This document shows positions 26,457-35,986 of a stretch of DNA of 54,446 nt, piece by piece. The notes beneath the pieces are model-generated. The model had not been told where the DNA came from. It did no database searches and saw nothing but the letters and a program-made list of their open reading frames with translations. The position numbers and the translations under genes were made by a program. Within the stretch, counting starts at the first letter, position 1. Each line of letters opens with the position of its first letter. The DNA comes from Roseobacter sp. (GTDB taxonomy: Bacteria; Pseudomonadota; Alphaproteobacteria; Rhodobacterales; Rhodobacteraceae): contig JAGXGZ010000024.1 in assembly GCA_024636495.1 (NCBI GenBank), positions 1 to 54,446 of the forward strand, in the 5' to 3' direction.

Positions 26457-27796
26457 AAAAGTACTTTCGTCGCTCGTCGGGCAGATTGCGCCTGCCGCCG
26501 CCACCCGCAATCCTTATCCTGATCTATCTAGGCTTGATCATTCTGGGCGCACTGGTTCTTTGGACACCGCTTGCCAATCGCACGGGCATCAGCCTATCCG
26601 ATGCGTTTTTCACATCGACGTCAGCGGTGACGGTAACGGGCCTTGTCGTAGTGGATACGGGCAGCGTTTTCACGTTGTTCGGTCAGGCCGTAATCGCGAT
26701 CCTGATCCAGCTTGGCGGGTTAGGGCTGATGACGTTTGCGGTGCTGGTTCTATCAGCACTGGGTATTCCTGTGGGCATGCCACAGCGGATCATCCTGCGC
26801 GAAGACCTTAATCAATCAAGCGTTCATAACATCACCACCCTTGTAAAAATGATCCTGAAAATCGCGATCATGGTCGAACTTATTGGCGCGATCCTTTTGT
26901 GCATCGTTTTCGTCCCGGATTATGGCTGGGGTCAGGGGATATGGCAGGCTGTGTTTCATAGCATTTCAGCCTTCAACAATGCTGGTTTTGGATTGTCGCC
27001 CGACAGTCTGACCCGTTGGGTAAGCGATCCAATCATCAATATCGTTATTCCTGCACTATTCATTCTGGGGGGCATCGGCTTTATCGTGATTGCCGACATC
27101 TGGGAAAAGCGCACCTGGCATGGGCTAAGCCTGCACAGCAAGCTGATGCTGGTCGGCAGCTTGATCTTGATCTTGTGGGCTTGGCTGACGTTTGCACTGC
27201 TTGAGTGGAATAATCCCGGAACGCTGGGCCAGCTTGGGACCACCAGCGCCAGACTATGGGCAAGTTGGTTTCAGGCCGTCAGCCCCCGCACTGCAGGGTT
27301 CAACACCATCGATTATGCCAATGTCCATGAAAGCACGGCGTTGATGACGATGACCTTGATGCTGGTCGGCGGCGGCAGCACCTCGACCGCGGGCGGGATC
27401 AAGGTAACCACCCTGATCGTTCTGATACTGGCCACCGTCGCGTTCTTTCGGCGCAGCAAGAACCTGCATGCCTTTGGTCGGTCCATGGGATCGGAAGAAG
27501 TGTTCAAAGTGATGGCGCTGACCACCATGAGCATTCTGCTTGTGCTTTTTGGCATCTTTGTCATGTCCATCAGCCACGACGGCGAATTCATAGACCTCGC
27601 GTTCGAGGTCACCTCGGCGTTCGGGACAGTCGGCTTGTCACGCGGTGCAACAGCGGAGCTGGACGGGATCGGCCGCGCGATGATCATACTGGTGATGTTT
27701 CTGGGGCGCGTCGGACCCCTGACACTAGGGTTCTTTCTGGCAACTCAATCCGTGCCGCGCGTGCGCTATCCCGAAGGCAAGATTTATCTGGGTTAA
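26453..27796 (+). CDS. Potassium uptake channel, TrkH/KtrB family
   Basis: The membrane subunit of a Ktr-type K+ uptake system. All four pore loops can be seen: SAVTVTGLVVV, SAFNNAGFGL, SPRTAGFNT and SAFGTVGLSRG, each with the filter glycine. The flexible gate segment LVGGGSTSTAGGIK is present before the third-domain helix pair. The 447-residue length suits KtrB better than TrkH (about 480). It starts with GTG overlapping the regulator's stop (GTGA). The end is followed by a hairpin terminator. It probably supports osmotic and pH balance; the NhaC antiporter further right has a related role. Confidence 0.92.
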   Translation: MKKYFRRSSGRLRLPPPPAILILIYLGLIILGALVLWTPLANRTGISLSDAFFTSTSAVTVTGLVVVDTGSVFTLFGQAVIAILIQLGGLGLMTFAVLVLSALGIPVGMPQRIILREDLNQSSVHNITTLVKMILKIAIMVELIGAILLCIVFVPDYGWGQGIWQAVFHSISAFNNAGFGLSPDSLTRWVSDPIINIVIPALFILGGIGFIVIADIWEKRTWHGLSLHSKLMLVGSLILILWAWLTFALLEWNNPGTLGQLGTTSARLWASWFQAVSPRTAGFNTIDYANVHESTALMTMTLMLVGGGSTSTAGGIKVTTLIVLILATVAFFRRSKNLHAFGRSMGSEEVFKVMALTTMSILLVLFGIFVMSISHDGEFIDLAFEVTSAFGTVGLSRGATAELDGIGRAMIILVMFLGRVGPLTLGFFLATQSVPRVRYPEGKIYLG

Positions 27797-27825
27797 GGAT
27801 TAAGCCTGAGCCGTCAATAGCATAG

Positions 27826-27862
27826 AAAAAGGCCGCCCCTGTTTCGGGACGGCCTTTGTTTG
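27826..27862. terminator. Bidirectional rho-independent terminator between ktrB and ctpA
   Basis: AAAGGCCGCCCC and GGGACGGCCTTT form a long GC-rich stem with one mismatch and a short loop (TGTTTC). Read on the minus strand the stem is followed by five T residues, a strong end for the gpmI-envC-ctpA transcript. On the plus strand the T run is shorter but would still end the ktr transcript. Confidence 0.85.
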
Positions 27863-27897
27863 CAAATCAACCCGTCAAAGGGCGTGAGTGCGACGGC

Positions 27898-29235
27898 TTA
27901 TTCCTGAGGGGCCAACGCCGACAAGCCTTTGAGGATATCGATGGCATATGCCAGCTGGTAATCCTCTTCACGCAAGGCTGCTGCTTCTTCCGCCTTTGCG
28001 CGGTCTGCCATGATTTGTTCGATCTCGTCCTCTGACAAGCTGTCATTGTTCAGACTGCCGCGCAAATCCGCCTCAGACCGCAGGGGGCGATTGTTTCCTG
28101 TCTCTTCTTCTTCGCTGGCAGGTTTTGCCGGGGGCTGTGCCACGACGATGTTCGGCGAGACGCCAACCGCTTGGATAGACCGCCCTGATGGCGTGTAATA
28201 CCGTGCCGTTGTCAAACGCATCGCACTTTCGCCGCGCAGTGGCATGATGGTCTGAACCGACCCTTTACCAAAGCTTTTGGTGCCCACAACGATGGCGCGG
28301 CGATGATCTTGCAACGCACCGGCCACAATTTCAGACGCGGATGCCGACCCGCCGTTGATCAGCACGACAATGGGTTTGCCCTCGGCAAGATCGCCCGGTG
28401 TTGCATTTGTACGGTCGCTGTCAGCCGCATCACGGCCACGGGTGCTTACAATCTCGCCCTCCTCAAGGAACGCGTCAGAAACCGCAATCGCCTGATTTAA
28501 CAAACCACCCGGATTGTTGCGCAGATCAAGCACGATACCACTGATGTTATCTATTCCGCCTGCGGCAGCGATCTGTTCTTCCAGCCCTTCCTTGAGCTTG
28601 GGATAGGTCTGTTCGTTGAAGGTTGTGACGCGCATCACGACTGCATCGCCAACAGTGCGCCCACGTACCGCCGTCAACTGGATGGTGTCGCGGATCAGCG
28701 AGACATCGAATGGTTCGCTTTCGCCTTCGCGTACCACGGTGATGATGATCTCGGACCCGACAGGCCCGCGCATCAATTCAACCGCGTCATCAAGGGTCAA
28801 ACCGAGCAGGCTTTCGCCGTCAACATGCGTGATGAAATCACCCGCCTCGATTCCCGCTTCTGATGCAGGGGTCTCGTCAATCGGTGAAACAACTTTGACA
28901 AACCCTTCTTCCTGCGTCACCTCGATACCCAGACCGCCAAATTCGCCCCGTGTTTGATCGCGCATTTTCAGCGCATCTTTGGGCGACAAATAGCTTGAGT
29001 GTGGATCAAGCGAGGTAAGCATTCCGTTAATGGCCGCCTCGATCAGCTCCTCGGTGTCGACTTCTTCGACATATTGGGCGCGGATACGTTCAAAAATATC
29101 GCCAAACAGATCAAGCTGCTCATATACATTGCCCGCCTTAGCCGTTTCTTGCGCCAGCAATGGGCCGGCGATTTGTGTCGTGGCGATCACGCCTGCCAGC
29201 GTACCACCCACGGCGGCCATCACGAATTTCCTCAT
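27898..29235 (-). CDS. ctpA: Carboxy-terminal processing peptidase CtpA (S41)
   Basis: A periplasmic serine/lysine-dyad protease that trims or degrades proteins at the C-terminus, often wall hydrolases and their activators. After a signal or anchor sequence (FVMAAVGGTLAGVIA) comes the N-terminal helical part, a PDZ domain (about residues 85-170, starting GEFGGLGIEVTQ) and the catalytic core with the serine in NGGSASASE and the lysine in SFGKGSVQT. The C-terminal tail is charged and low in complexity. It is about 445 residues. ATG at 29235 is preferred; ATG at 29247 would overlap envC by 8 bases. It follows gpmI and envC in one unit, and joint expression with an amidase activator fits control of cell separation. 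Confidence 0.93.
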   Translation of the reverse strand: MRKFVMAAVGGTLAGVIATTQIAGPLLAQETAKAGNVYEQLDLFGDIFERIRAQYVEEVDTEELIEAAINGMLTSLDPHSSYLSPKDALKMRDQTRGEFGGLGIEVTQEEGFVKVVSPIDETPASEAGIEAGDFITHVDGESLLGLTLDDAVELMRGPVGSEIIITVVREGESEPFDVSLIRDTIQLTAVRGRTVGDAVVMRVTTFNEQTYPKLKEGLEEQIAAAGGIDNISGIVLDLRNNPGGLLNQAIAVSDAFLEEGEIVSTRGRDAADSDRTNATPGDLAEGKPIVVLINGGSASASEIVAGALQDHRRAIVVGTKSFGKGSVQTIMPLRGESAMRLTTARYYTPSGRSIQAVGVSPNIVVAQPPAKPASEEEETGNNRPLRSEADLRGSLNNDSLSEDEIEQIMADRAKAEEAAALREEDYQLAYAIDILKGLSALAPQE

Positions 29236-29239
29236 ATGC

Positions 29240-30370
29240 TCAACCATCCTTATCGGTTAGGAACCACTCTGCCGGGTCCTGTGGAATATTATTTTCTCTT
29301 ACCTCTATATAGAGCGTTTCTGAGCGCTCTACGCCAGCCCCATCACCATTTGGTGAAAGTGCCGAGGAATTACTTGTGGCGGGTGCTCCCATCAGCCCGA
29401 TTGGGGTCCCTGCGGCGATCACCTGTCCGGCCTCGCCGTAAACGATATCCAGCCCCGCCATCACAAACAGCGTATTCGCACGCGGCTCAAGAATAATCAC
29501 GTTGCCAAGGTCCAAAAGCGGCCCGGTGTAGCGGATTGTTGCCGCCGTGGGCGTTGTCACGATCGCGCGGGGACGGGTTGCCAAGATCATGCCCGGACGC
29601 GTCACGCCCGCTGCATCGGTTTCGTTGGCACGGCGCAGGATCAGGCCTTGCACAGGCAAAGCCAGCGCGCCTATTTGTCCATCAAGGTTAAGCGGCGCAG
29701 GTTCAATCTGTTCCGAAGTCATCTGCGACAGACCGCTCGCAAAGCCTGACAGCGTTTCCGAGGTCGAGATCAAAATTGCCGTGCGCACCGGATCTTCGGT
29801 AAAGCGCTTTGGCAAATCGGTACGGTTTGCCATCGCCTGGTTTAGCTCGGTCCGGGCGCGCTGTACTTCGGTCAGACCTTCTTGCAGCCGTTTGGCGGCA
29901 TCCGTTTGCAAAAGCCGCAACGTTTGCACGTCTTCCAGATCCTGACGCAGCGCATCGGCGCGGGCGTCCAGCGCCGGTGTCAGTTCGGCCAGCAACATGC
30001 CGGCCCGCGCTGTGCCCAAAGGCCCGTCAGGATGCAAAAACAGTGTCGGCGATGGATTGCCGCCAATGCTTTGCAAAACGCCCAGCAGTTGAGCCACCTC
30101 TCCATCGCGGGCTTCCAGTTTTTTGCTCAGCTGCGCCTCGTTGATGGCAGCCTGCCGCAATCCTTCTCGCATTGCACCCAAGCCAGTTTCGAACGCCTGA
30201 ATGGTCTGGGTCAACGCCTGCACCCGATCGCGTGCACCGTCAGCCGAATCCAATTGAGCGGAGGCCACTTCAAGTTCTGCCATCGCAAGGCGCGCCTGAT
30301 CGGCAGCCTCTGTCTGGGCCGTGGCCGCCATTGGCCAGATCACCAACAATAAGGCGGCTAAGCGGATCAT
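29240..30370 (-). CDS. envC: EnvC-like murein hydrolase activator (degenerate M23/LytM)
   Basis: A signal peptide (AALLLVIWPMAATAQ) precedes a long coiled coil (residues 20-130, rich in Ala, Glu and Gln) and a C-terminal LytM fold (about 250-370). The LytM metal ligands are gone: the expected HLH stretch is replaced by SETLYIEVRENN. This is typical of EnvC-type proteins, which do not cut peptidoglycan but activate amidases at the division site. It is 376 residues. The ATG overlaps the gpmI stop by 4 bases and the gene ends next to ctpA, an order common in Rhodobacterales. Confidence 0.88.
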   Translation of the reverse strand: MIRLAALLLVIWPMAATAQTEAADQARLAMAELEVASAQLDSADGARDRVQALTQTIQAFETGLGAMREGLRQAAINEAQLSKKLEARDGEVAQLLGVLQSIGGNPSPTLFLHPDGPLGTARAGMLLAELTPALDARADALRQDLEDVQTLRLLQTDAAKRLQEGLTEVQRARTELNQAMANRTDLPKRFTEDPVRTAILISTSETLSGFASGLSQMTSEQIEPAPLNLDGQIGALALPVQGLILRRANETDAAGVTRPGMILATRPRAIVTTPTAATIRYTGPLLDLGNVIILEPRANTLFVMAGLDIVYGEAGQVIAAGTPIGLMGAPATSNSSALSPNGDGAGVERSETLYIEVRENNIPQDPAEWFLTDKDG

Positions 30371-31884
30371 TCCAACAGCGACTTTCCGGTCATCTCGGGC
30401 GGCTGGTCAAGGCCCATCAGCTGCAAAACCGTCGGGGCCAGATCAGCCAACCGCCCCGTGCGCACTTTGGCCCCCGCTGATGCACCAACAACCGCAACAG
30501 GTACCGGGTTAAGCGTATGCGCCGTGTGCGCGCCGCCTGTTTCGGGGTCGATCATTGTTTCGCAATTGCCATGATCCGCCGTGATAATCATCGCGCCACC
30601 AGCAGATTTCAGCGCCTTCAAGACGCGGCCAAGCCCCGCATCCACGGCCTCGCAGGCTGCAATCGCTGCGTCCAGATCGCCTGTGTGGCCAACCATATCC
30701 GGATTTGCGTAATTCACCACGATCATGTCATACCCATCCTCTATTGCGCGGACAAAATGATCGGTTACCTCGCCGCAAGACATCTGCGGCTGCAAATCAT
30801 AGGTCGCGACATCGGGGGATTTCGGCATAACGCGGTCTTCGCCCGCTGCGGCGGTTTCCTCGCCTCCGTTCAGGAAAAACGTCACGTGGGGGTATTTTTC
30901 TGTCTCGGCCAGCCGGAACTGCCGCAACCCGTGCTGGGCCACCCAAGCGCCCAACGTGTTCACGATCCGGGGCTTTGGATACATGGTCGATGTATAGATA
31001 CTATGCGCTTCGGAATATTCCGCCATGCCCATCAAGGCAGCCCACTCAGGTCGGCTCCCCGTATCGAAAGCATCAAAATCCGGTGCCCCGATAGCCGACA
31101 TGATTTCGCGGGCGCGATCAGCACGAAAATTAAGGCAGAACAGACCGTCACCGTCTTTTGCCCCGACATACCCGTCAATTACCGTGGGCTGGATAAATTC
31201 GTCATTCTCGCCCCGCGCATAGGCCGCGTGAACCGCAGCACTTGCCGTTTCGGCGGCAGCACCTTGAGCTTTGACGATAGCACCATACGCTTTGGCAACG
31301 CGGTCCCAACGGTTATCCCTGTCCATTGCAAAATAGCGGCCCGTGACCGTGGCGACGGAAACGTCACTTGATAGCTCCGCCTCCAGGGTTTCGAGAAATC
31401 CCAACGCAGAGCGCGGTGCGACATCGCGCCCGTCCGTCAGTGCGTGAATGATTACGGGAATATCCTGCGCACGCAAAGCTTGGACCGCTGCAATCAAATG
31501 CGAAAGATGCCCATGCACCCCGCCATCTGAAACAAGCCCCATCAGATGCGCCGTACCGCCCGTTTTCGTGAGCTTGGCAATGAAATCCTGCAAGGGCGGA
31601 TTTTTGGCAAAACTGCCGTCTTCGATGGCCAGATCAATCTGCCCCAGATCCATGGCAACGACACGCCCTGCCCCGATATTGGTATGCCCGACCTCGGAAT
31701 TGCCCATCTGCCCTTTGGGCAGGCCGACATCCGGGCCAAAGGTCGTCAGCGTGGCATTTGGGCAATTTTGCATGATCCAGTCAAAATTCGGTGTCTTTGC
31801 CAGCAAAGGCGCGTTGCCCGCAGGCTCTGTGCGCAAACCCCATCCGTCCAGAATGCACAGTACAACAGGTTTAAGGGGTGCCAT
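30367..31884 (-). CDS. gpmI: 2,3-bisphosphoglycerate-independent phosphoglycerate mutase
   Basis: This glycolytic/gluconeogenic enzyme interconverts 3- and 2-phosphoglycerate with Mn2+. It is an alkaline-phosphatase-fold protein of 505 residues. The N-terminus VVLCILDGWG holds the first metal aspartate, the phosphoserine loop is GNSEVGHTNIGAGR, and the metal-binding YANPDMVGHTGD and TADHGNCE are intact. ATG at 31884 has GGAG about 9 bases upstream. It heads the gpmI-envC-ctpA unit, so a metabolic enzyme and two envelope proteins share control. Confidence 0.95.
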   Translation of the reverse strand: MAPLKPVVLCILDGWGLRTEPAGNAPLLAKTPNFDWIMQNCPNATLTTFGPDVGLPKGQMGNSEVGHTNIGAGRVVAMDLGQIDLAIEDGSFAKNPPLQDFIAKLTKTGGTAHLMGLVSDGGVHGHLSHLIAAVQALRAQDIPVIIHALTDGRDVAPRSALGFLETLEAELSSDVSVATVTGRYFAMDRDNRWDRVAKAYGAIVKAQGAAAETASAAVHAAYARGENDEFIQPTVIDGYVGAKDGDGLFCLNFRADRAREIMSAIGAPDFDAFDTGSRPEWAALMGMAEYSEAHSIYTSTMYPKPRIVNTLGAWVAQHGLRQFRLAETEKYPHVTFFLNGGEETAAAGEDRVMPKSPDVATYDLQPQMSCGEVTDHFVRAIEDGYDMIVVNYANPDMVGHTGDLDAAIAACEAVDAGLGRVLKALKSAGGAMIITADHGNCETMIDPETGGAHTAHTLNPVPVAVVGASAGAKVRTGRLADLAPTVLQLMGLDQPPEMTGKSLLE

Positions 31885-32068
31885 TGGATCGCTGCTCCGA
31901 CTATTTTTAGTGTTTTGCGTCTTTTAGCGGCTGTTTGCGCGTTCGTGAACCTAATTCAACCCAGATGACAAACTTGTAGAGTGACACAGCCCAAAACTTG
32001 CCCGACCCCTTGCCCTGCTTGCTAGGTTTGGTCATAACAACAGCGCATCCAAAGCCAAGGACGATCAC

Positions 32069-32248
32069 ATGACATCGCAAGCTCCAGAAACCCGCATCGT
32101 GAACACTTGGCGCGTCGCGTGCGACGGCAGTGAAGGCGCATTAGGCCATCCCCGCGTCTGGTTGCAGATCCCGCAAGACAAAGGCTGGGTCGAATGCGGG
32201 TATTGCGATTGCAAATTCGTCCATCATGATTTTGAGGGCAAGGTCTGA
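32069..32248 (+). CDS. Small zinc-finger protein (zf-CHCC, NDUFS6-like)
   Basis: A 59-residue protein with a complete C-H-C-C zinc site: C18, H27, C43 and C46 (in [10 protein letters not shown]). This matches the zf-CHCC family that includes the mitochondrial complex I subunit NDUFS6; alphaproteobacterial members are free-standing. A structural part in respiratory complex I is possible but not shown by the context. The start is ATG at 32069, 8 bases after AAGG at 32057-32060. The stop TGA overlaps a possible CTG start of the next gene. The 184 bases upstream (to gpmI) are a divergent promoter region in which I see no clear boxes. Confidence 0.85.
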   Translation: MTSQAPETRIVNTWRVACDGSEGALGHPRVWLQIPQDKGWVECGYCDCKFVHHDFEGKV

Positions 32249-32919
32249 GGCAAATCGCAAGATGGCTGGGCGTGGCCGCGCTTTTGCCTGCCTTTTATCT
32301 GATGGCTGCCATCTACGGCGCGCTGATCACTGGCATCTCTCCGTCTGACCCCTCTGAAAGAACGCGCGAAGTTCTGCTGGTCACGGGCCCAATCCATTAT
32401 GATCTGCTTTTGCCGCTTGATCAGGATACAGTAGCGCGGTTTACCCCACTGGCTGAAAAAGGGATCTGGCTGGACCACCCCGGCGCCGAATGGCTGATCG
32501 TCGGGTGGGGCGCACAAGATTTCTACACCCAAACTCCAACCTACCAAGATCTAGACCCAAGCACGATCTGGCGCGGCATGACGGGGGATCAATCCGTCTT
32601 GCGGTTTGATATTATAGGCAGTCTGCCGGCTGATCTGCCCGCAAGACGGTTAAAGCTGACGGATAAGCAATACATCAGATTACTGGAAAGCGTCTGGGAT
32701 ACGCTCGCCGTTGACGAGAATGCTTTGCCTGTCCGCATTGAAAACGCAGGCTATACCGAAACCGATGGGTTCTTTGCTGCGAGGGGCAGATTCCATCTGT
32801 TTCGGACTTGCAACGTCTGGATCGGTGAACGCCTGCGGGATGCTGGTATCAGGTTTGGCATCTGGACGCCGATGCCTATGTCGGTCAGCCTGTCTTTTGA
32901 TCTTTACCACCCGAAGTGA
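32245..32919 (+). CDS. TIGR02117 family protein (DUF2459), probable CTG start
   Basis: A family of unknown function found near PHA metabolism in some bacteria. The core runs from [16 protein letters not shown] through [16 protein letters not shown] to the C-terminal [16 protein letters not shown]. One N-terminal membrane helix is present. The first usual start codon is GTG at 32272 and would cut into that helix. An in-frame CTG at 32245 overlaps the previous stop (CTGA), has GAGG 7 bases upstream at 32234-32237, and adds RQIARWLGV, a basic start typical of membrane anchors. I therefore list the CTG, with GTG 32272 as the conservative choice. No stop lies between the two. Confidence 0.8.
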   Translation: MRQIARWLGVAALLPAFYLMAAIYGALITGISPSDPSERTREVLLVTGPIHYDLLLPLDQDTVARFTPLAEKGIWLDHPGAEWLIVGWGAQDFYTQTPTYQDLDPSTIWRGMTGDQSVLRFDIIGSLPADLPARRLKLTDKQYIRLLESVWDTLAVDENALPVRIENAGYTETDGFFAARGRFHLFRTCNVWIGERLRDAGIRFGIWTPMPMSVSLSFDLYHPK

Positions 32920-33045
32920 TGCCGGGACGGGACGCTCAGCGAGGAGTTTACTTGGCAAAATGAAGATGCCGTGGTGGGTGATTGTCTGCTGGCAGGCCCG
33001 GCTGCTTCGTGGCAAAAGAAGACAATCATTTAAGGGAGCACCGAC

Positions 33046-35841
33046 ATGTCCGGCACATTTGGCAAGGGTCACCATCTGCATCTGATCGACGGGTCGGCGT
33101 TTATTTTCCGCGCCTATCACGCGCTGCCGCCTCTGACACGCAAGTCGGACGGCCTGCCCATCGGGGCCGTGGCCGGGTTTTGCAACATGCTCCACCGCTA
33201 TGTTGAAGGGAATACCGGGCCAGATGCACCGACGCATGTGGCGGTGATTTTCGACAAGGGTAGCCATACCTTTCGCAACGACATGTACGACCTTTACAAA
33301 GCCAACCGCGAGGCGATGCCCGAAGATTTGCGCCCCCAAATCCCATTGACCCGCACAGCGACCGAAGCGTTCAATATTGCTTGCAAGGAAAAGGAAGGCT
33401 TTGAGGCGGATGACATCATCGCCACCCTGGCCGTGCAGGCGCGGGCGGCTGGCGGGCGTTGCACGATCATCAGCTCGGACAAGGATTTGATGCAGCTAGT
33501 CGGTGATGGCGTGGAAATGCTGGACGCAATGAAGAACAAGACCATCGACCGCGAGGGCGTGTTCGAGAAGTTCGGCGTCTATCCTGACCGCGTTGTCGAT
33601 GTGCAAGCCTTGGCGGGCGATTCCGTGGATAATGTGCCTGGCGCGCCGGGGATCGGGATCAAGACTGCCGCCCTTTTGATCAATGAATATGGCGATCTGG
33701 ATGCGCTGCTAGAGCGTGCCGGCGAGATCAAACAGCCCAAGCGGCGCCAGACCCTGATCGACCACGCCGATCAGATCCGTTTGTCGCGCAAGCTGGTTCT
33801 ACTGGACGAGAACACGCCGCTCGACTTTACGCTTGATGATCTTGAGGTGCGCGACCCGGATTCCGACAAGTTGCTTGGGTTTCTGGCCGAGATGGAGTTC
33901 CGAACTTTGTCAAAGCGCGTCGCCGAGGTATTGGGCAAAGAGGCACCCGTGATCGAAACCCAAGTGGTAGAGGATGCCCCTGCCGCGGCGGAGATTCCAT
34001 TCTCGCCAGACGACTATGAACAGGTCAGCGATGCAAAAGCGCTTCAGGTCTGGATCGACCGGATTTACGAATTTGGCTATGTTGCGGTCGATACGGAAAC
34101 TACGGGTCTTGATGAAATGATCGCCGATCTGGTGGGCATTTCGCTCTGCGTTGAGCCGGGCAAGGCCTGCTATATCCCGTTGATCCACAAAACCCATGCG
34201 GGCGATGATCTGTTCGGGTCGGATGATCTGGCCGAGGGGCAGATGGCAACGGAAGAGGTGTTGCGGATGCTGACGCCGATGTTGACCGATACGTCGATCA
34301 TCAAGATCGGCCAGAACATGAAATACGACAGCAAGATTTTCGCGCAGCTTGGCATTAGTGTTGCCCCGATCGACGATACGATGCTGATGTCTTATGCAAT
34401 GCACGCAGGCCTGCACGGGCACGGGATGGACACGCTGTCGGAACGCTATCTGGGCCACATTCCGATCCCTATAAAACCGCTATTGGGGTCGGGAAAATCT
34501 GCTGTGACCTTCGACAAAGTGTCCTTGGACCAAGCTGTACGTTATGCCGCCGAGGATGCCGATATCACCTTGCGTCTGTGGCAGCTTTTCAAACCGCAAC
34601 TGCACCGTGCCCATGTTACCAAGGTTTACGAAACGCTTGAGCGCCCCCTTGTCCCCGTGCTTGCCGCGATGGAGCGGTCTGGCGTCAAGGTCGACCGAGA
34701 CACCCTTAGCCGCATGTCGAATGCTTTTGCCCAGAAAATGGCCGGGCTTGAGGATGAGATTTACGAGATGGTTGGGCGCAAGTTCAATGTCGGGTCGCCC
34801 AAGCAGCTTGGTGAAATCCTGTTTGATGAAATGGGCCTTGAGGGTGGTAAAAAGGGCAAGACAGGGGCCTATGCTACCGGTGCAGACGTGTTGGAAGATT
34901 TGGCGACTGAACATGATCTACCGGGCCGTATTCTGGACTGGCGGCAACTGTCTAAACTGAAATCGACATATACGGACGCTTTGCAGGACCACATCAACAA
35001 AGACACAGGCCGTGTGCACACGTCTTATTCGATTGCTGGGGCGTCAACGGGGCGCTTGGCGTCGACCGATCCGAACCTGCAAAACATTCCGATCAGGTCC
35101 GAGGAAGGCCGCCGCATTCGCGAGGCTTTTGTTGCGGAAGACGGAAAGGTACTTGTGGCGCTGGACTATTCCCAGATCGAGCTGCGCATTCTGGCTCATA
35201 TCGCCGACATTCCCGAACTGAAGCAGGCCTTCAAGGATGGCATAGACATTCATGCGCTGACCGCATCGGAAATGTTTGGTGTGCCTCTGGACGAAATGAC
35301 CCCAGACGTCCGCCGTCAAGCCAAGGCGATTAACTTTGGGGTGATCTATGGTATTTCGGGCTTTGGTCTGGCCCGTAACCTGCGGATCCCGCGCGCAGAG
35401 GCGCAAGGATTCATTGACCGCTACTTCGAACGTTTCCCCGGCATTCGCACCTACATGGACGACACCAAGGCCTTCGCCAAAGAGCACGGCTATGTGCAAA
35501 CCTTGTTCGGACGCAAGATCAACACTCCCGAAATCGGTGCCAAAGGCCCCCGCGCCGGCTTTGCCCAACGCGCCGCCATCAATGCGCCCATTCAAGGGAC
35601 TGCTGCAGATGTGATCCGCCGCGCCATGATCCGGATGCCTGACGCGATCAAAGGTATCCCGGCAACAATGCTTTTGCAGGTGCATGATGAATTGCTGTTC
35701 GAGGTCGAAAAAGGGGCCGAGGATGATCTGATAAATACGGCGCGTGACGTCATGGAAAACGCGTCAGACCCTGTCGTCAAGCTGGATGTAAAGCTGACTG
35801 TCGATGCAGGCATAGGGTCGAATTGGGCCGAGGCGCATTAG
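33046..35841 (+). CDS. polA: DNA polymerase I
   Basis: A full-length three-domain repair polymerase of 931 residues. Residues 1-290 are the 5'-3' exonuclease with HLIDGSAFIFRAYHA and EADDIIATLA. The 3'-5' proofreading domain is active by motif: DTETTGLDE with D349 and E351. The polymerase domain has motif A DYSQIELRILAH (D707), the O-helix RRQAKAINFGVIYG and motif C QVHDELL (D881). ATG at 33046 follows AGGGAG. The 126 bases before it hold a few short frames with no support. A weak AT-rich terminator follows. Confidence 0.96.
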   Translation: MSGTFGKGHHLHLIDGSAFIFRAYHALPPLTRKSDGLPIGAVAGFCNMLHRYVEGNTGPDAPTHVAVIFDKGSHTFRNDMYDLYKANREAMPEDLRPQIPLTRTATEAFNIACKEKEGFEADDIIATLAVQARAAGGRCTIISSDKDLMQLVGDGVEMLDAMKNKTIDREGVFEKFGVYPDRVVDVQALAGDSVDNVPGAPGIGIKTAALLINEYGDLDALLERAGEIKQPKRRQTLIDHADQIRLSRKLVLLDENTPLDFTLDDLEVRDPDSDKLLGFLAEMEFRTLSKRVAEVLGKEAPVIETQVVEDAPAAAEIPFSPDDYEQVSDAKALQVWIDRIYEFGYVAVDTETTGLDEMIADLVGISLCVEPGKACYIPLIHKTHAGDDLFGSDDLAEGQMATEEVLRMLTPMLTDTSIIKIGQNMKYDSKIFAQLGISVAPIDDTMLMSYAMHAGLHGHGMDTLSERYLGHIPIPIKPLLGSGKSAVTFDKVSLDQAVRYAAEDADITLRLWQLFKPQLHRAHVTKVYETLERPLVPVLAAMERSGVKVDRDTLSRMSNAFAQKMAGLEDEIYEMVGRKFNVGSPKQLGEILFDEMGLEGGKKGKTGAYATGADVLEDLATEHDLPGRILDWRQLSKLKSTYTDALQDHINKDTGRVHTSYSIAGASTGRLASTDPNLQNIPIRSEEGRRIREAFVAEDGKVLVALDYSQIELRILAHIADIPELKQAFKDGIDIHALTASEMFGVPLDEMTPDVRRQAKAINFGVIYGISGFGLARNLRIPRAEAQGFIDRYFERFPGIRTYMDDTKAFAKEHGYVQTLFGRKINTPEIGAKGPRAGFAQRAAINAPIQGTAADVIRRAMIRMPDAIKGIPATMLLQVHDELLFEVEKGAEDDLINTARDVMENASDPVVKLDVKLTVDAGIGSNWAEAH

Positions 35842-35861
35842 AAAAAGGCCCCCATATATGG

Positions 35862-35899
35862 AACGAAAATCGAAGTTATAAGTTATTTTTCGTTTTTTT
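35862..35899 (+). terminator. Possible rho-independent terminator of polA
   Basis: AACGAAAA (35862-35869) pairs with TTTTCGTT (35887-35894), followed by a run of T up to 35899. The stem is AT-rich and the loop long (17 bases), so it would be weak. The position between polA and nhaC is right. Confidence 0.45.
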
Positions 35900-35986
35900 C
35901 GGAACTTAGCGAGGGGTCAATCCATTTATTTCCCAATGAGTGCGCAAAAATTTGCCGATGCGCGACATAAAAAAACGAGGGAAAAA

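Noticed and set aside
30517..31371. A 284-codon open frame on the plus strand
   Set aside because: It is antisense to gpmI, shows no recognisable motif and has no ribosome binding site.
32711..33085. An open frame of 124 codons bridging the TIGR02117 gene and polA
   Set aside because: It overlaps the ends of two good genes in another frame and encodes a low-complexity basic sequence.
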